A stretch of DNA of 64,000 bases from Solea solea (GCF_958295425.1 NC_081150.1:6943001-7007000), one strand, 5' to 3'. Shown: positions 1 through 13,945, numbered from the stretch's first letter. Made by a program: numbers and translations. Notes: a model not told the origin generated them from the sequence alone.

Positions 1-3000
1 AATGGAAATAAGAAGAGAGGCAGGCACAGCTGTTGGTTACTCTGTAGGTGGGCAGAATGTGCAGACTGTGATGCGATTATGCAGATATCCTTAACTCACC
101 CAGTCGGTGTCTGCCATGTACTGGTCATTGTTTTGTTGTGTTTGACAAACAAGACATAATAACACATACTCCAGCTTGTTGATTCAGGACTGGGTGCAGC
201 AGGTGGTTGTAGAGGCTCTCACATTGTCACACATAGACGAGCAGGAAGTGTTCTCAAACTTTTGGGTTGTAGCATTGCTAGATTTCACACATGGAGCAGA
301 GTGCCTTGAAGAGGCTTTGACAAGTGAAGTGAAGTCAAATTTATTCATGAAGTTTGCTTACATATGTCTATGGAAGCAGAACATTTAACTATAAATAGTA
401 AACTATTCCAAAGCCATAACCCCATGCCTTGACCCAGGAACAGCCAGGAGCAACTGGTCAGAGGATCAGGGTGTAAAAGGGGTAAATGAGCTCAGAGCTG
501 TGCTCGTGTGCCGGTTATATAATACTTTACAAACAACTATCAGCCAATAAAGCCATAGGCTTAATCACAATCAACTGAGAGGGAGACAGTGATTTCACAG
601 TGGATAGTTAACAATGATGGATCGTCCAGACAGTTGCAGCCACTGTTATGAGCTGAGACACACATGGTAATCACGTGCATGTGAATGACAGTTAATTCTT
701 GTTATTATACATTAACAACAGTCGTATGTTGACACTCGCCTTGTAGTTTGGACGGCGGATGTTATTGTACCAAGTTAGAAAGTAGAATCACTACCACTGT
801 GTTTATTTCCTCGGGAGGCATTTTCTTTTTTTCGTCAAACATTTATTTTCAGACGAAAAGGAAGCAGCAACCAGGATTGTTACAGTCTGAGCTCACAGCA
901 GTGAGGACTGCTGCTAACTACAGAGCAGAATGTGTGTCCCCAGCAGTGTAACAGGATCTGGGAGAGGCCAGTAGACCATTATCACCACTGCTCTGTCTGG
1001 CCAACAAAGTCAGCCAAAGCTCTATCTCCCGCAGCAGTAAGTGCTTCACAGCTCCTTCAAGTGCACAGAAAGCTACTGCAGGGTTTAGATTTGCCTTCTG
1101 TAATACTCTTTTTCTATTGACATCAGCTGTGTTATCATCATGTTTATGGCTGTGATTACACAGATATAAACATGAAACGCAGCGTGTAGTATCAATGTCC
1201 CAGCATTTATTTCTGGCGCCGTGAATCAGTGCCTTACCAAATTCTGAACTACACTTGAAAAACTGTTCTTGATGCCAAACCAGACATTTTCATTTTGGAG
1301 AGCAAAGCTCTAGATCAGTTTAAACTGTTATAAATACGAAAAGGATTTTAATCTTAACAAGTTTAACCTTGTGGGGCATATAGGCTTGTTGTTATTTGGC
1401 TTTACTTGGTGTGAATATATGATAGACAGGGTCACATTAAGTGCTTCACATGCAGCAGTCACAGCCCGGGAGTCTTTGTCTGAGCCTGGTCACATCTTTA
1501 TATGACAAATAGCTCTAAATAGAGTAACCATGAGTTACGAGTGTGGGGTGTCAGGAGTTAAGCTTGCTTGGTATTCTGATGATGGACAGTACACTGCATA
1601 CTATTAATATAAGTGTCAGTAGTTGTAACAAAGACGGACAAGATTCATGCCAGTCAAAATATATGACGTCAGTTAAATTATGTGAAACTTGACACAGTGT
1701 GTAGAGGCTGTCATTTAGGTTTTGCATCACGGTGGCAGTTTCTTTAACCTGTATCCAGTCTTAGCTGTCACATCAGTGAGGGAATTTTCACTTCTGGCAG
1801 GTACATATCCTACAATCAAGATGCGCAACATGACATTAAGAAAATATTCAAATAAGCTAATGCACACTGCTGGGACTGTTCACAACAAACAAGGCCCTCT
1901 TCAAATCTTCAAAGTGCCTGTCAGACACCTTAAAGCCCATCCTGAAGCGGTGAAGTGGTAAAATCTAAGCAACTGAATCATGCAAGTTCTCTTCTTAACT
2001 TTCCTCAGCCTCACCAGCTGAGCATTGATAGATCTATCAACGATGGTGAACATGTGTTTCTTCCCAGGCAGGATTTTTGTTTTTCTGGTCCTCATAATTT
2101 ATTCGCTTAAGCTCATCAAATTTAAGGATATACTACGTAACTTTTTCGCTTTTGAGAACTTATCATTTTTTAGTTGTGTACTTGCATTAGCCAAAACATT
2201 TCCAACACACTTTAAATCCATAGAAATCCATATTTCTAGTCAATTTCTCGTTTTAATGACGTCCTCCACTTTACCCGACATCCGCTATTGTGAAATGGCC
2301 ATGGAGGCTTTACAGAACAGAGACTGAATTTAACGAGTGCCTTAACAGGCAATAAGATATACAGTGTACTTACGCGACTCTCCTATACACATACACTCCT
2401 ATGACTCTTCTGTGTATTACACAACACTAGCTGCATGGCTTCTGATTACCTCCATGTCTACCATTAAGCACAAAGCAAATGTGCAAATATGACAGCGAAA
2501 ACTCCCCATGAATCATCAGCGTGAGGTTTATGTTTTTGTTTATGTGTATTTGTCATTCATGGATCACGATTACTCATTGCAGTTGCTTCACATTCTGCCA
2601 CTTTAAGTTTTCCTTAGACAACAATTCCCATGATTCCATTCTGGTGTTTTGTTTTATCGACAGTGGTAGAAATTGCACTCTGTGCGTTTCATGTAAATAG
2701 TGAGGCTTAAGTGATTTGTACTTTCGCCGCTGTTTATTTATGTTGTTGTTGTTGAGGTGGGAGGGCCTTTATTTTGAAGTCCCTGACTAAATATAACCTA
2801 ATATCGTCTTTCATGTATTTAGGTACGTCAAACTGGCTCAGCTGGTGTTGAAATTTTACACATTGTGATTCTCAACATTAATAGCAAGACTAGTTGAGCC
2901 ACATTTCAGCTTATCACTGAACAAGTGGCTGATTTACAGGGTGAGTGTGACGGGCGGCGTGGGGTTAGAACGTGTCGTTTGTTGAATATCTCAGTGATGT

Positions 3001-3046
3001 AATGATATGTGCATATGCCTGTATTGCAAGGATGGCTCAGTAATAC

Positions 3047-3051
<5 letters not shown>

Positions 3052-3084
<33 letters not shown>

Positions 3085-3100
3085 TATATATACATATATG
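3052..3100. repeat. (TA)n microsatellite with palindromic end
   Basis: Uninterrupted TA dinucleotides followed by acagtatatatacatatat, giving a self-complementary AT-rich tract able to form a cruciform. Confidence 0.9.
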
Positions 3101-3462
3101 AATACGCAACCATTGTGTCACCCAAATCCCAGATAGGCAAATTGAAATTCAAACCGCAGTCTCACCTGCTGCACACACACAGTCCCCCTTCAGTCAGAGA
3201 GAAATAACAGTTGATCCCCTCTTACGTGCTAACCTATGAAATTTAGTCAGATGCATCTCGCAGTACATCTTGCTCACACTAATAACCTGTAGAGTAGTGT
3301 CACCTGGCTGTGGGCCTCAATAGAATACTTTAGCCCATTATTGTTTTTGTGGTGCATTAATGATCAAACCCTTAAGACAAATGTGTAAATGAACAAAGCT
3401 GGTTTGAGACATGAACAGCTGAATGTGAAAGAAAGGCTTTAAGCAGGCAGTCAATGAAAGTG

Positions 3463-3487
3463 GTGTGTGTGTGTGTGTGTGTGTGTA
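3463..3487. repeat. (GT)n microsatellite
   Basis: About 12 GT units in non-coding DNA. It keeps reading frames open on the opposite strand as poly(His-Thr), which are not genes. Confidence 0.9.
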
Positions 3488-6387
3488 TCTGTCTGACAGT
3501 AAGAGAGACTGAAGGACCTTCTGCTTTGGTATCAGAGCAGAGCTGACACCTGCTAAATGGTTTGTGGATCGATACAGATGAAATGATTAAATACATACAA
3601 GAAGAATCAGCTCTTCAGAACAAACAAATGATTGTTTTCTCTTCAGGAAATCACTTACTTGAGACCATCAGTCAATCAATGGTGATTCTACTCATTGCTT
3701 CTGTTCTTTGATCCAAGTCAGAGTCCATCTTAAAACCCAAAGATTTATAGTTTGTTATTGTAGAAGTTTTAAATGTTCACATTTGAGCAAAAATGTTCAA
3801 ACCTCTCCAGTGCAACACGCTGAATGTTTGTGTATGCACAGTCACAGTGAGGTTAATTAATGTAAGTGTGGCTCCTTCTCTTTTTCCCCAGTGGACTCTG
3901 CTTAGAGACATTTTAGTGCACGGAGGCGTTCAACTTTTTTCTAGTTGAGAGATCTGCAGAGAGAGAACTCCCACGCACTCCCATTTTAGACATGATTCAC
4001 TCACACATGCACACCACACTCAAAGAGAATCATATTCATGGCTCTTCATGTTAAGGTGGCCACAGAAATAAACACACCAGGTATGTATCACTTCCTACCA
4101 TTCAGACTCTTGTCTGGTGCGCTCAATCAAACTGTCAATTCTGTTGGTGCCAATATGTGACGCACAGATTGGATACTGTTGCTCCTGACCGTCGTTTTCA
4201 TCAGTGGGATTTAGCTGCAAGGCAAATGGCAGCTTGCGGTAAGAGGTGATAAAGTAAGCGCATGTATGGACTCATTGATTTCCATAAAGGTAGCTGCAGC
4301 ACCATTTGTCATCAAAGACAAGCAATTGATCAGTGTCACACATCGATGTAACCTCTAGGCGAGCATCGGCAGTACAGGCAGAGATGAAAAGAAGTAGGAG
4401 GAAAATAAAAGGTTAGCTTGATGGGACCTGATGGGTTTGGGTTTGATTCTTCAGTCAATTACTTAGGCCATCTCTGCACACAGGCGAATTCCCTTGGTGC
4501 AAAGCAAGCCATCTCATTACTGCTCATGGAGAAATCGAAGGTGATGCTTACTCTCTCTTTGCACTACCTACAGTAGTTATTCATGTCGCAGGTTAGTGGA
4601 AGACTGAGCTGCTGGCAGGGCCGTGATGGATGAGGAAACGGATGACTGAATGAATGAATGAACGAACAGATGAAACAGAGACTGTGTAGCAACGAACAGA
4701 GCAGGCTGTGTTTGCACAGAGGGATAGTTACCAAAATGGGTCTAGAGATGACTATCTAGGTGAAAAAGCAAAAAAGAGAATAATGGTGCACCTGTTCGGA
4801 TAAAGTCCCCACCTTCAGTAGAACAGCAGATCTAATGTCCCAAACCCAGGAACTACATACTCAGGAAAAGAGAGGCCTCATTTGTGTTAAATCTGGCCTG
4901 AGAGAGACAGGAACAGAAGAGGGAATAAGGGATATGAATGTGCGTATCCTCTTTATGGATCTGCCGAAACAATAACAGTTTTTCACATGAAGTTGTTACA
5001 TCCAATAATGTCAATTAATAACAAAATCTTATTTGTTTTCTCAGTTGCTTCTCTTATTGAGTCAAGCAAAGACGACTCGGTGGACTGTGCAGTGTGTCAA
5101 ATAAATTCAAAGAGAAAACTGTTGGTTTGAGAGAGTCCCATTATATTACAAACCTCAGTAACAACACAGGAGGAAAACAAAGAAGTCAGGAGTATTAAGT
5201 GTAAATAAACTACACAGAAGATATAGAATCTATATCCTGTGCATATAAACTATGCATTGATAGATGTTTGATATGTAGAAAAATACTCAAAATGGTCAGT
5301 TTGTAAGCAAATTAATGAACGTATGTCTGTTCTTAAGAAGACTGGTTTCTGGTTTCAGTCTGTTCTAGTGGAACTTGGAACTCTTCTTCAAGTCACTTGA
5401 TGCCCGCAGTGAAATCAAACGTGACATTTTGTTAACCCAGCAAAGGTCGTCCCACTGGAACCGGAGCTGAATAAATAAGAACCAGTCAAGAAGAGAGCTT
5501 TCAGACTCAGGGAAGAACGCCGTGGCTTGAAGAAAGTCATTCTGTGTTTAGCTTGTAAGGAAAAAGATGGTGTTAACACATGACACCCATCTTAGTGTCA
5601 AGAAAGGTCAGTCCACACCGAAATTAGATAGCTGTACACACACACATCCCTTACGTCATTTTAATATGAATGAATAATTAATTAATATGAATGTTTCAAA
5701 CTTACTAAACTGGTAGATTACTGGCGGCTAATGTAACATATTTTGTTATTTGTTTCTCACTCACTCAATTTTAATATGTGTAACTTGTTTTTAATATGGA
5801 TGCTGTGAAGTTTAGCAGCCATAAATTGCAACAATAACATCTCAATTTAGCTCTTCTTCCAGGGCAATTTCTAAAGAACCAGTTGCTCTATTCCAGTCGT
5901 CAAGTAGAGATCCCAATATTATCTATCGTGCTTAGGTTTGACCACCTTGCATAGACCACCTCTAACTTGCACTTTATATTTATATCATTCACAGGGAAGC
6001 TTGTTCATATGGTATGTCAGGTTTATTATAAATACGAGCATCTCAGTCAATCTCCACACATAATTATCTCAGTAAATCATCCATGTATCTTATTAAAATT
6101 ACCCAGTGAAAAGAAAAATTACTGCGAAAGAGAAGAAATACTGATAAGACATGCTGTGGCCTTTACACTGTCTCAACATACCCGCACACACACACACATA
6201 TACCAATATATACCGCCCAACTTACAGCTAAGTAAAATAAGGTTATGACCAGTCTGATGGGTCTGTTACCACGGAAACATAAGGCACATATGATGAACAA
6301 AAAGATAATGAGGACAGGAAAAGGTGTTCTGACAGGCCACAACTTTCTGCCATTTGACAGGAAGGTTCAAACTGACCACAAATTACT

Positions 6388-6429
6388 CCTCTTCTCTTCT
6401 CTTCTCTTCTCTTCTCTTCTCTTCTCTTC
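6388..6429. repeat. (CTTCT)n pentanucleotide microsatellite
   Basis: About eight units of CTTCT, giving a purine/pyrimidine-asymmetric tract (all pyrimidine on the + strand) that could form triplex DNA. Confidence 0.9.
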
Positions 6430-8874
6430 ATTTAAAGAAGTTCAAATGTTTCAAACATCTGCAGCAAACCATCTGATGGATGGGAGATTTGAAGCTCAAC
6501 GTGCACAGCTCCATCAACCATTTCTTACAGTTTTTTTTTTTGAGAAATGGGAGTTGACAAATTTGTAAGCAAAGGTCTTCAATCATTCATAACGTTAATT
6601 ACAAACTATAATTTGCCTCACTCTGCCATATGCTAATGGAGAAGCACTAATGAAGCAATGATGCTAATGATCATCGATTATTTCCAACTCCAGATATCTC
6701 ATTTTGGAAACAGACTCTGCAATTGTATAGTTAAACAAACATCTAACGTGCCTGCAGACAAGAGTAAACATCTTCTTTGTCTTTAATCTGTTCAGATTTA
6801 ATGGGGACGATCGATATCTCCACCAGGGTTTTTCCACCTTTCTGTAATCCTTACAAGAAATAAAGTACATGATGTGCACATTGTGGAGGTTGGATGAGGT
6901 GAGAAAGCAGCTCTTGGTAATTCTCTTAATTGGCAACACATTGTCACACACGTCAGCTCTAAACACCATTGATTACATAGGTGTGAATGTACTGAACATT
7001 GGTTTGGATCATTTCTGTGACTATAAATGTGGGTATCGTGGATGTGTTTATTTTAATGACCTTTCCAACTTGAAGACATAAAGAGACAGGTGACCTTTCT
7101 CACTCCCTGCAACAATCCCTTCCAAGCACACAAGAACACCAAAGACTTAATTGGTTTTCAATAGTAAATCTCAGGAGGGTTAGAAAAGAAAACGTCTGAA
7201 TCTCAAAGCTGCTGCTCTAGAAACCACAGAGCTCCCTCAAACTATTTATTGTCCAAAAGACCAGAATAAGTGCATGTGGCATGCAAATGTTTTCCTTTTC
7301 TCTCACTTGTTTTTCTTCATCCAATCAAGTTGGGATAAACTAGGCTTTGAACAATGATTATTTTTTTGTGCTGAATGATTTGACTTTCTAGACATTCTTT
7401 TCCACAGGTAATTGTATTTGTTGCTGCCATTTTACTTTCAGTCTGGACACCACATTATTTAGTAGCTGACAGACTGCAGGTTCTATTTCACAAGTGTAAT
7501 ACTTACCAAAAATGCTTTGTAGTGCCTTACACTACATTTGCTTGTAAGGCACACCAGGTCTTTAGCATCAGAAAACCCATGCTTGATTCAGATACTGTAA
7601 CTTAAGGAAATGCTTTCTGGGATTATTTTATTTTACTATGTAATGTAATACAATTGGAAACATTTCTCCAAATCATTGATCTCTGCCAGTAAATACTGTC
7701 ATTGGATCTTCATGTTGTGTTTTTCTCAGTTACATAATTGGCAGTCTTTGTAAAACCTACCTCAGGTTGTAAACCAGTGTAGACGAAGATCACGGTGGTT
7801 TGATTTGGTTAAAATGGTTTGGCTTGGCATGGTAGACCGGCATTGTTAGAGAACTGGCAAAATGATGTTTGGCCTGTCTGTTGTACAGCCATCTTCTATG
7901 ATGGTAAACCATTAATATGTGCCTTTTGGTGAGGGTAATATCCCAGTGAAATGCTCACTGAGAGTTTACATAATCTACATTTTTTCCATGGATGAGTTTA
8001 CGAATCCAAATCTCTCTCAACAGATGATAGCCACTTTTAAGACGCATCTACTGGTCTGCAATCTGAAAGTGAGACTGTCTAATTAGGATCAGGGATAGCA
8101 GAGGTGTCTGTTGCCTGGTGCAGAAAAATCATGGAGCGATAATCATCTTTTACCAGAGACGGGTCAAAGAATTAAAGCCAATCAGATATGGAGGCTAGTT
8201 CCACATTGAGTGTTCATTTCTATCTTGTATGGCATTAACACCGTGGCATCTTGAAATGGGCTCGTCCCCAGATCACTGTCAGCTCAGTGCTACCTCAAAC
8301 GTCATATAATTAAATGGCTATTTGAGTATTGTTATCCAAAGACTCGTTCAAACATTTAGTAATCCCTTGTTGGCAGTTCACTGGAGTACACAGATGCCAT
8401 ACCAAACGGGGCATTATGCAAAGGTGGTATAGTGACGGGTTGGTTGGTTCTTTGGTTGGTGGCTGGCATGTTCTGGCCTGGCAGATGGTCTGGGGGTGTC
8501 TGCACAGCAGGCTCTCTATGTCACAGTGAAGCTAATGATGGCAAAAGGCTAAATGATGACTACAGACCAGGATAAATCTCAATTATCACTGCACGATGTT
8601 TAACAAGGATCTTTAAATGTTTGCTGAGGGATTTGGAGACTCAATTAGGCCTGTTTATGCTTGTGATTGTGCTACACACTTGAGTTTTACTCTCTATATG
8701 TGAAACAGTAGTCTTAACTGGGTGATACGGAACTGTATCCTCAGATGGTTTTGTAAAGAGACCCGAATGACCCAGCTGTTTAAAGCACAACGATATCTCT
8801 TCAATTGGAAAAGGTTCTCTGAAGAAAGCCCCCAAAACCCTGCTGTCTCATGGTTAACAGACTGTTTATATTAA

Positions 8875-10235
8875 AGGGGACATATTATACCCTATTTCCC
8901 CCATTAAAATAGTTCCCTGGTGTCCTAATGAACATGTCAGTGACATGCCTTGGTCAAAATACCATAAGGATGAAGCATCATAGCAGTTCAATAACCCTGC
9001 TAAGCCCGCCCCTTTCAGAACGCTCGGTTTTCGTGCATGGTCCCTTTACATGCAAATGAGACATAGGCAAACACACACCCACTTCTTCCAGGGGGTTTCT
9101 GATTTGTCCTCGTTCCAGCGCTTTACAGCTCTATTCGTCTCCCCCTCCCTCCACTAGTTCTCTGACAATATCAACATGGCAGCGTGCGCAGAAAACAGCG
9201 AGAGTGCCGTCACAGGAAGAGACGTTCTACATCAGGATCGAGCCGAACAGTGCCGAACTGTTAATCAGTTAAAAACACTTAGGAACAGCACCACTGATCG
9301 CCAGCGGCGCGCGGTGAGCTGCATAAGCTGGCGCTGTATGTTACTGTATCAGACCGGTGACTATGCTCCGGAGACCTCGCCACCGCGGCACCGCTGATCG
9401 CCGCCAGTGCTTACCGTCACCGGAGCTGGCGATCAGTCGCATACAGCGGCCGTTTTGGCGGCTCGCCGCTGGCGATCAGCGGTGGCGATCAGCTGATTTT
9501 CACAGAGAGTGCAGCACCTCTGCACAGAGAGTGCAGCACCTCTGCACAGAGAGTGCAGCACCGCTGATCGCCAGCGGCGAGCGGCATAAACTGCCGCTCG
9601 CCGCTGTATATGTGATTGTATCAGACTGAGTCTGTGCTCCGGTCATGGAGGACGTACTGAACAAATATTTTTAATTAGGACGTGTCAGAATGGTCAGTTA
9701 TGAGCTCTATGAGACATTTTCTTAACAACGTGTGTGTGTTTGTACGTCGGTGAAATATGTCCCCTGACTAAATACGGCGACCGCTGGCCGCAGTCTAGTG
9801 CGAACACACTGAATACACGTTTGCTGACTTTATCCGGCACATTAGCTTCATATATAAAATCCTCTGTGGAAGTTTGTGTAAAACACTGTGCTCCACTGTG
9901 CAGCCACGAACAGCACACTTGTCCCTCCGCGTTGACATAATACCGCTCTTCCTCCCTCGCCTGCACTCTCGCAGGGACAAGGTGGAGCTAAGGTGGAGCT
10001 CTCGAAGTAAACTTACTGGCGGGGCGGTAACATTCGCGGTGAAATGCGCATGCTGACGTCATAAGCGCAGGGAATTCAACATCGAGTGTTTTATCGCCTA
10101 TACTTACACTAAGGGGAACCACGAAAACATGACGGAGTATTCTTTTTCCACACTTTGGTGACTGGTAGGGCCTCCAGAGTCCCAAATATAAGTATTAAAA
10201 TGGTTAAAAAGTTGATTTTGCGTAATATGTCCCCT
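8875..10235. mobile_element. TTAA-flanked non-autonomous DNA transposon with GC-rich core
   Basis: 1361-bp element flanked by TTAA on both sides (8871-8874 and 10236-10239). Terminal inverted repeats are at least 13 bp, perfect: AGGGGACATATTA on the left and its reverse complement on the right. A TTAA target site fits the piggyBac or Kolobok superfamilies; the AGGGG ends make me favour Kolobok, with low certainty. No transposase was seen; the reading frames at 9176-9397 and 9357-9629 lie in a GC-rich, internally repetitive core and look non-coding. AAAGGGGACATATTA ends are common in fish genomes, in my recollection. Confidence 0.85.
9461..9582. repeat. Inverted repeat enclosing a 22-bp tandem repeat
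   Basis: Perfect 22-bp inverted arms at 9461-9482 and 9561-9582 (containing GCTGGCGATCAGC and its complement). The spacer contains 2.8 copies of a 22-bp unit starting cacagagagtgcagcacc (9501-9562). Related GATCGCC/GGCGATC blocks recur at 9293-9310 and 9388-9440. This is the core of the TTAA-flanked transposon. Confidence 0.9.
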
Positions 10236-10239
10236 TTAA

Positions 10240-12327
10240 TGGATGTAGCTACTGAGTCATGAGAGTTAAGCCATTATGGAATGGCCATGTGGGAGGTCAC
10301 GTTTTGCAAAAATAATTATATATATATGTAATTCTGTTTGAAAATGACTGTATTTGTGAGTTGAATTATAATGTTCATTTTGTTAATTATGGTCCTATTT
10401 ACAGTTAAATAAAACAGTGCATGGACACTGTGTGATTGACAGCTAGTACTGCCTAATAGGCGCATAGTGTGGGCAGAGCCACCCCCGCTCATTCAAAATT
10501 ATGGTTACCTCTGGTTTTAGAAACAAAAAATGTAAAACATAGCAAACCCAAGCCTTCAAAAAGGTAGTTTACAAAACTCTGGGTGACATTGTGGTATTTT
10601 AATACTTGTACATGAAACTGTCCAATAGCTTGTGGGCTTATAATAGAAATCAAAAGAAATATTAATGCAGTTAAGGTATATTTCAAAGCCATGTTATCTG
10701 CAGGCCTTATTTTAGAATAGTAGACCATGAATTGCGATATCATTCATTTTACTGGAACAAAGCCATGTCTCTTGGATGAATGAAGCCAGGTCTCTAAGCA
10801 CATCTACATTAGCAGAAAGAGTAAGCACAGACACTTTTCCTTGGCTTCACCATTACTTAATGCAGCATGTCAACTACTTCTGATGCACCGCAGCTCTCCT
10901 TAGTCCTCGAGGAATGTCCTCCAATAAATCCCATTGTTTCTCGTCAGAATTACTAAATATGTCATTCTTGCCGCAATCTGCTAAATGTCCTCTACACATT
11001 GAGGAAGCCAGCAAATGTGAGTGTTTTGTCAAGAAGGAAGACAAAGCGGGCTTGTAAGGAAAAGATGACAAGAATGGAAACAGCCAGAGGGGGAAGACAT
11101 ATGTGTTCTCTTTGTAGCAGCAACAGTGGCAGAGCGTCTACGGCCTGAACGCAGTGTGCCAACAGGGAATCTTATAAATTATTTACTCCTGGTCCCAGTT
11201 GTGGATATTCCCCTGCGGGGACCTTTCTCCGCGGGGCTCCTGGCTCTTTGAAGGCCCAAGCAGGGTGCCAGAGGGTGGACTGAAGGTTGGAAGTGGCCCT
11301 TTTTTACAAACAGCATGATGCACTGTGTGTACTGTGTCAGTCCTGCAGCCTGCATTGATTTGATGGTTTGATAGAAGAGTAGATGGTAAAACTGGTCTTG
11401 ATCAATCTAAGAAACGTCGTTGAGGAAGAGTGCACTTCATGAAAATTTTGTTGACCCCAAGTTTGTGTTTTTGTCTGACGTACCTCTGTATTTGGTATAA
11501 ATTATTTGCAATATAAGCCACAGTTCTTGCAAAGTTTGTAATTGTTTTAGTCGCTTTTCTCTCCAAGAAGTAATATCGAGTATTGGCCTACTTGCAGTCT
11601 GTTTTTTTGTTATAGAATACTGAATACTGAATTCTTCATTGATCCAGTCTCAGCTTTTTATTACATGGAGAGTGAAGAGTTGTGTGTCACTTAGAGAATT
11701 CAGCAGGTATAAATTCAGCGTTAAGTCAAACATGTGTCAAAAATGTCGATACAGTTCCCACCATTCTCGACTGTTTCTATTCCAGCTCTACTTTTGCACC
11801 ACCTAACTTTATTAGTCCCTACGTGTGTTTAAAACTCTTCTTTCTTAGATTTCCAGCACACATGGATGTGTTGCTCTCATGTATGGATGCAATGATCACT
11901 GTTAGAGTTATAATCATTTTTTTCTCTGCATTTCCAGAAGTCTGTTTGCGCTAAATTAGAGCTACTGTGTGATAATGACTGTAGTTATGTACCTGCCATT
12001 TCCTGGTGCCCAGGAGCTGTTTTTAGTGCCAACCCTGAAAAAATTGCCTGTTGATGGACGGCTTGAACAGAATGAGGTTCATCCACCTCACAAATTTATG
12101 CAAATGAGACTCAGAGAGTGTGTGGGAGTAATGACCATAATACCTGGGGCACACTGAGATGGAAAAGTGCTTTTATGTAGCACAAGAGGGAAAAAAATGC
12201 ACGCAAGGTTTTGAGTCTTACATTGGTTACCTAAGGTTTTATCTTAAAGATCTCATTAACATTTGAACTAAACTGCTTTCAGGAGCATTTTAAATCTGGG
12301 AACATCTGGCAACAATTGCCTCATCTT
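10240..12327. other. Non-coding stretch between transposon and SINE
   Basis: No exon, RNA gene or clear repeat recognised. A short (TA)n run occurs near 10315-10326. The longest frames (about 85-90 codons) have no recognisable protein features. Confidence 0.55.
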
Positions 12328-12337
12328 TATTTTTCAT

Positions 12338-12720
12338 AGTCAGTCAGTCATCATCTACCGCTTTATCCTCTGCCAGAGGGTCGCGGGGGGTGCTGTGCCA
12401 ATCTCAACTACATCGGGCGATAGGCGGGGTACACCCTGGACAGTTCGCCAGTCCATCGCAGGGCCACACACAGATAGAGACAAACAACCATTCACTCTCA
12501 CACTCACTCCTATGGTCAATTTGGAGTGTCCAATTTACCTATCCCCACATTGCATGTTTTTGGACTGTGGGAGGAAGCCGGAGAACCCGGAGAGAACCCA
12601 CGCACACATGGGGAGAACATGCAAACTCCATGCAGAAAGGCCCTTGTTCCAACCGGGGCTCGAACCCGGGTCTTCTCGCTGCAAGGCGAGAGTGCTAACC
12701 ACTACACCACCGTGTGGCCC
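12338..12720 (-). mobile_element. tRNA-derived SINE, minus orientation, with 10-bp target-site duplication
   Basis: 383-bp element flanked by the perfect direct repeat tatttttcat at 12328-12337 and 12721-12730. On the minus strand it starts GGGCCACACGGTGGTGTAG and contains tRNA-like promoter boxes: an A-box-like TAGTGGTTAGCAC and a B box GGTTCGAGCCC (about 12653-12663). The 3' end carries a short GACT repeat tail. The body (GGAGAACATGCAAACTCC type sequence) is a repeat I recognise from many fish genomes. Reading frames across it at 12390-12823 are SINE sequence, not genes. Confidence 0.9.
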
Positions 12721-13943
12721 TATTTTTCATTGTGTATCATTTTATTACACTACAGAGGGGCAATTCTTTATCTTCAACCAAGTGAGCTGTGTGTTTGATT
12801 TGTTTGCCGGCTCAGCTATTTGACTTGTTTAGTTAGGTTCTTGTTCTAATGAGAAGTGCTGAGCTTGTGGCTCACAGCAGTTGATTATTTTTTCTCCTGC
12901 TAAAGTGTGACTGAGGTCAGCTCCCACCTGTCTGTGCTTCTGCCTTCCTCTCCGTCTAATGTGAACTCATCCAGCAGAGTCCATGCCAGGTAGTCTCCTT
13001 CCACCTCATCAAACCTGCCCCTTGACTTGTCTGTCTCTCCGTCTTTCCTTCACAGTGATTCACACTCCGCATGAATTGTCCTCTTGTTTCTGTCTCTCTG
13101 TTTATTGTATCGCAGTCCTTCTAACTCTCTCCCTCAGACACTGGCCTTCTCTTAGATGCTTTCTCAACACACTCGAGTGTATGAACACATGCAGAATTTA
13201 CAGTTTGTTTTGGAACATGTGTTCCTGTAAGAGATTGTGCAGGTTACAGTACCAGGAATGAAGATGCAGAGGGACTCTGACCAAGTTTTGGTTAGTCTCC
13301 TCTGTATAATTAATTTTGTGTCCTGTCCTCCAAGCTTTTATGTTACCTTCTAATCAATTCTGGCAATCTGCTTCTTTCCAGGTCTTCCATCACCTCTGTT
13401 ACCCCAGCATCTGCTGTGAAAATATGTTTTGGGCCATTAATGGCAAAATAATCTTGTATTCTCAGATGGCATGTCGAGGTGTTGGGGTTAATGATGATTT
13501 GATTGAGAACATGCGCAATAAGATTCAATTAGCCATCAAATAACCTTCTTTCTATAATGAAGTTATTCTGTACATAACCAATATCAACCTTGAAGAAAGT
13601 TTCTAATTTGATGTAGAGGGCCCACATACTTTATTTTTATTTTTGTCCGTGTAGTGTAGTGTGTAACTTTTAAGATGTAAACCAGTGTCCATTACGTCTA
13701 AACCATTGTCAAAGGAGCTCACACAATGCTGATTAAATCTATCAGCTTCACACAACTCTCTTTGTGTTGTGTTTTCATGTTACCTGGCAACATTTCTGCA
13801 CTGCACACACAATGATGATGAGTAAGAAAGTTCTGCAGGCTCAGTTGAGTGGGGAAACTCTGATGTCACTGCTCATCTCCTTGGTTTGGCACCTCCAAGA
13901 AGCACCCACAAAAAGTTTCCTCCTAATCCTCATAGTCCTGACT

Positions 13944-13945
<2 letters not shown>

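Larger units (their letters stand above)
1..8870. other. Non-coding DNA, probable long 5' intron of plcb1
   Basis: AT-rich sequence with many stops in all frames. Reading frames here are short and lack protein-like composition. I did not see any of the N-terminal plcb1 exons. Contents noted: (TA)n near 3055-3080, (GT)n at 3463-3487, a GAAT-type run at 4650-4670 and a (CTTCT)n run at 6388-6429. No tRNA, rRNA or recognisable ncRNA gene was seen. Confidence 0.6.

Noticed and set aside
9176..9629. Two GC-rich frames starting near an ATG in good context
   Set aside because: Inside the TTAA-flanked element, made largely of repeated blocks; no transposase-like motifs.
12390..12823. Overlapping reading frames of 90-142 codons
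   Set aside because: They lie in the tRNA-derived SINE and differ only by frame; the SINE structure and target duplication account for the sequence.
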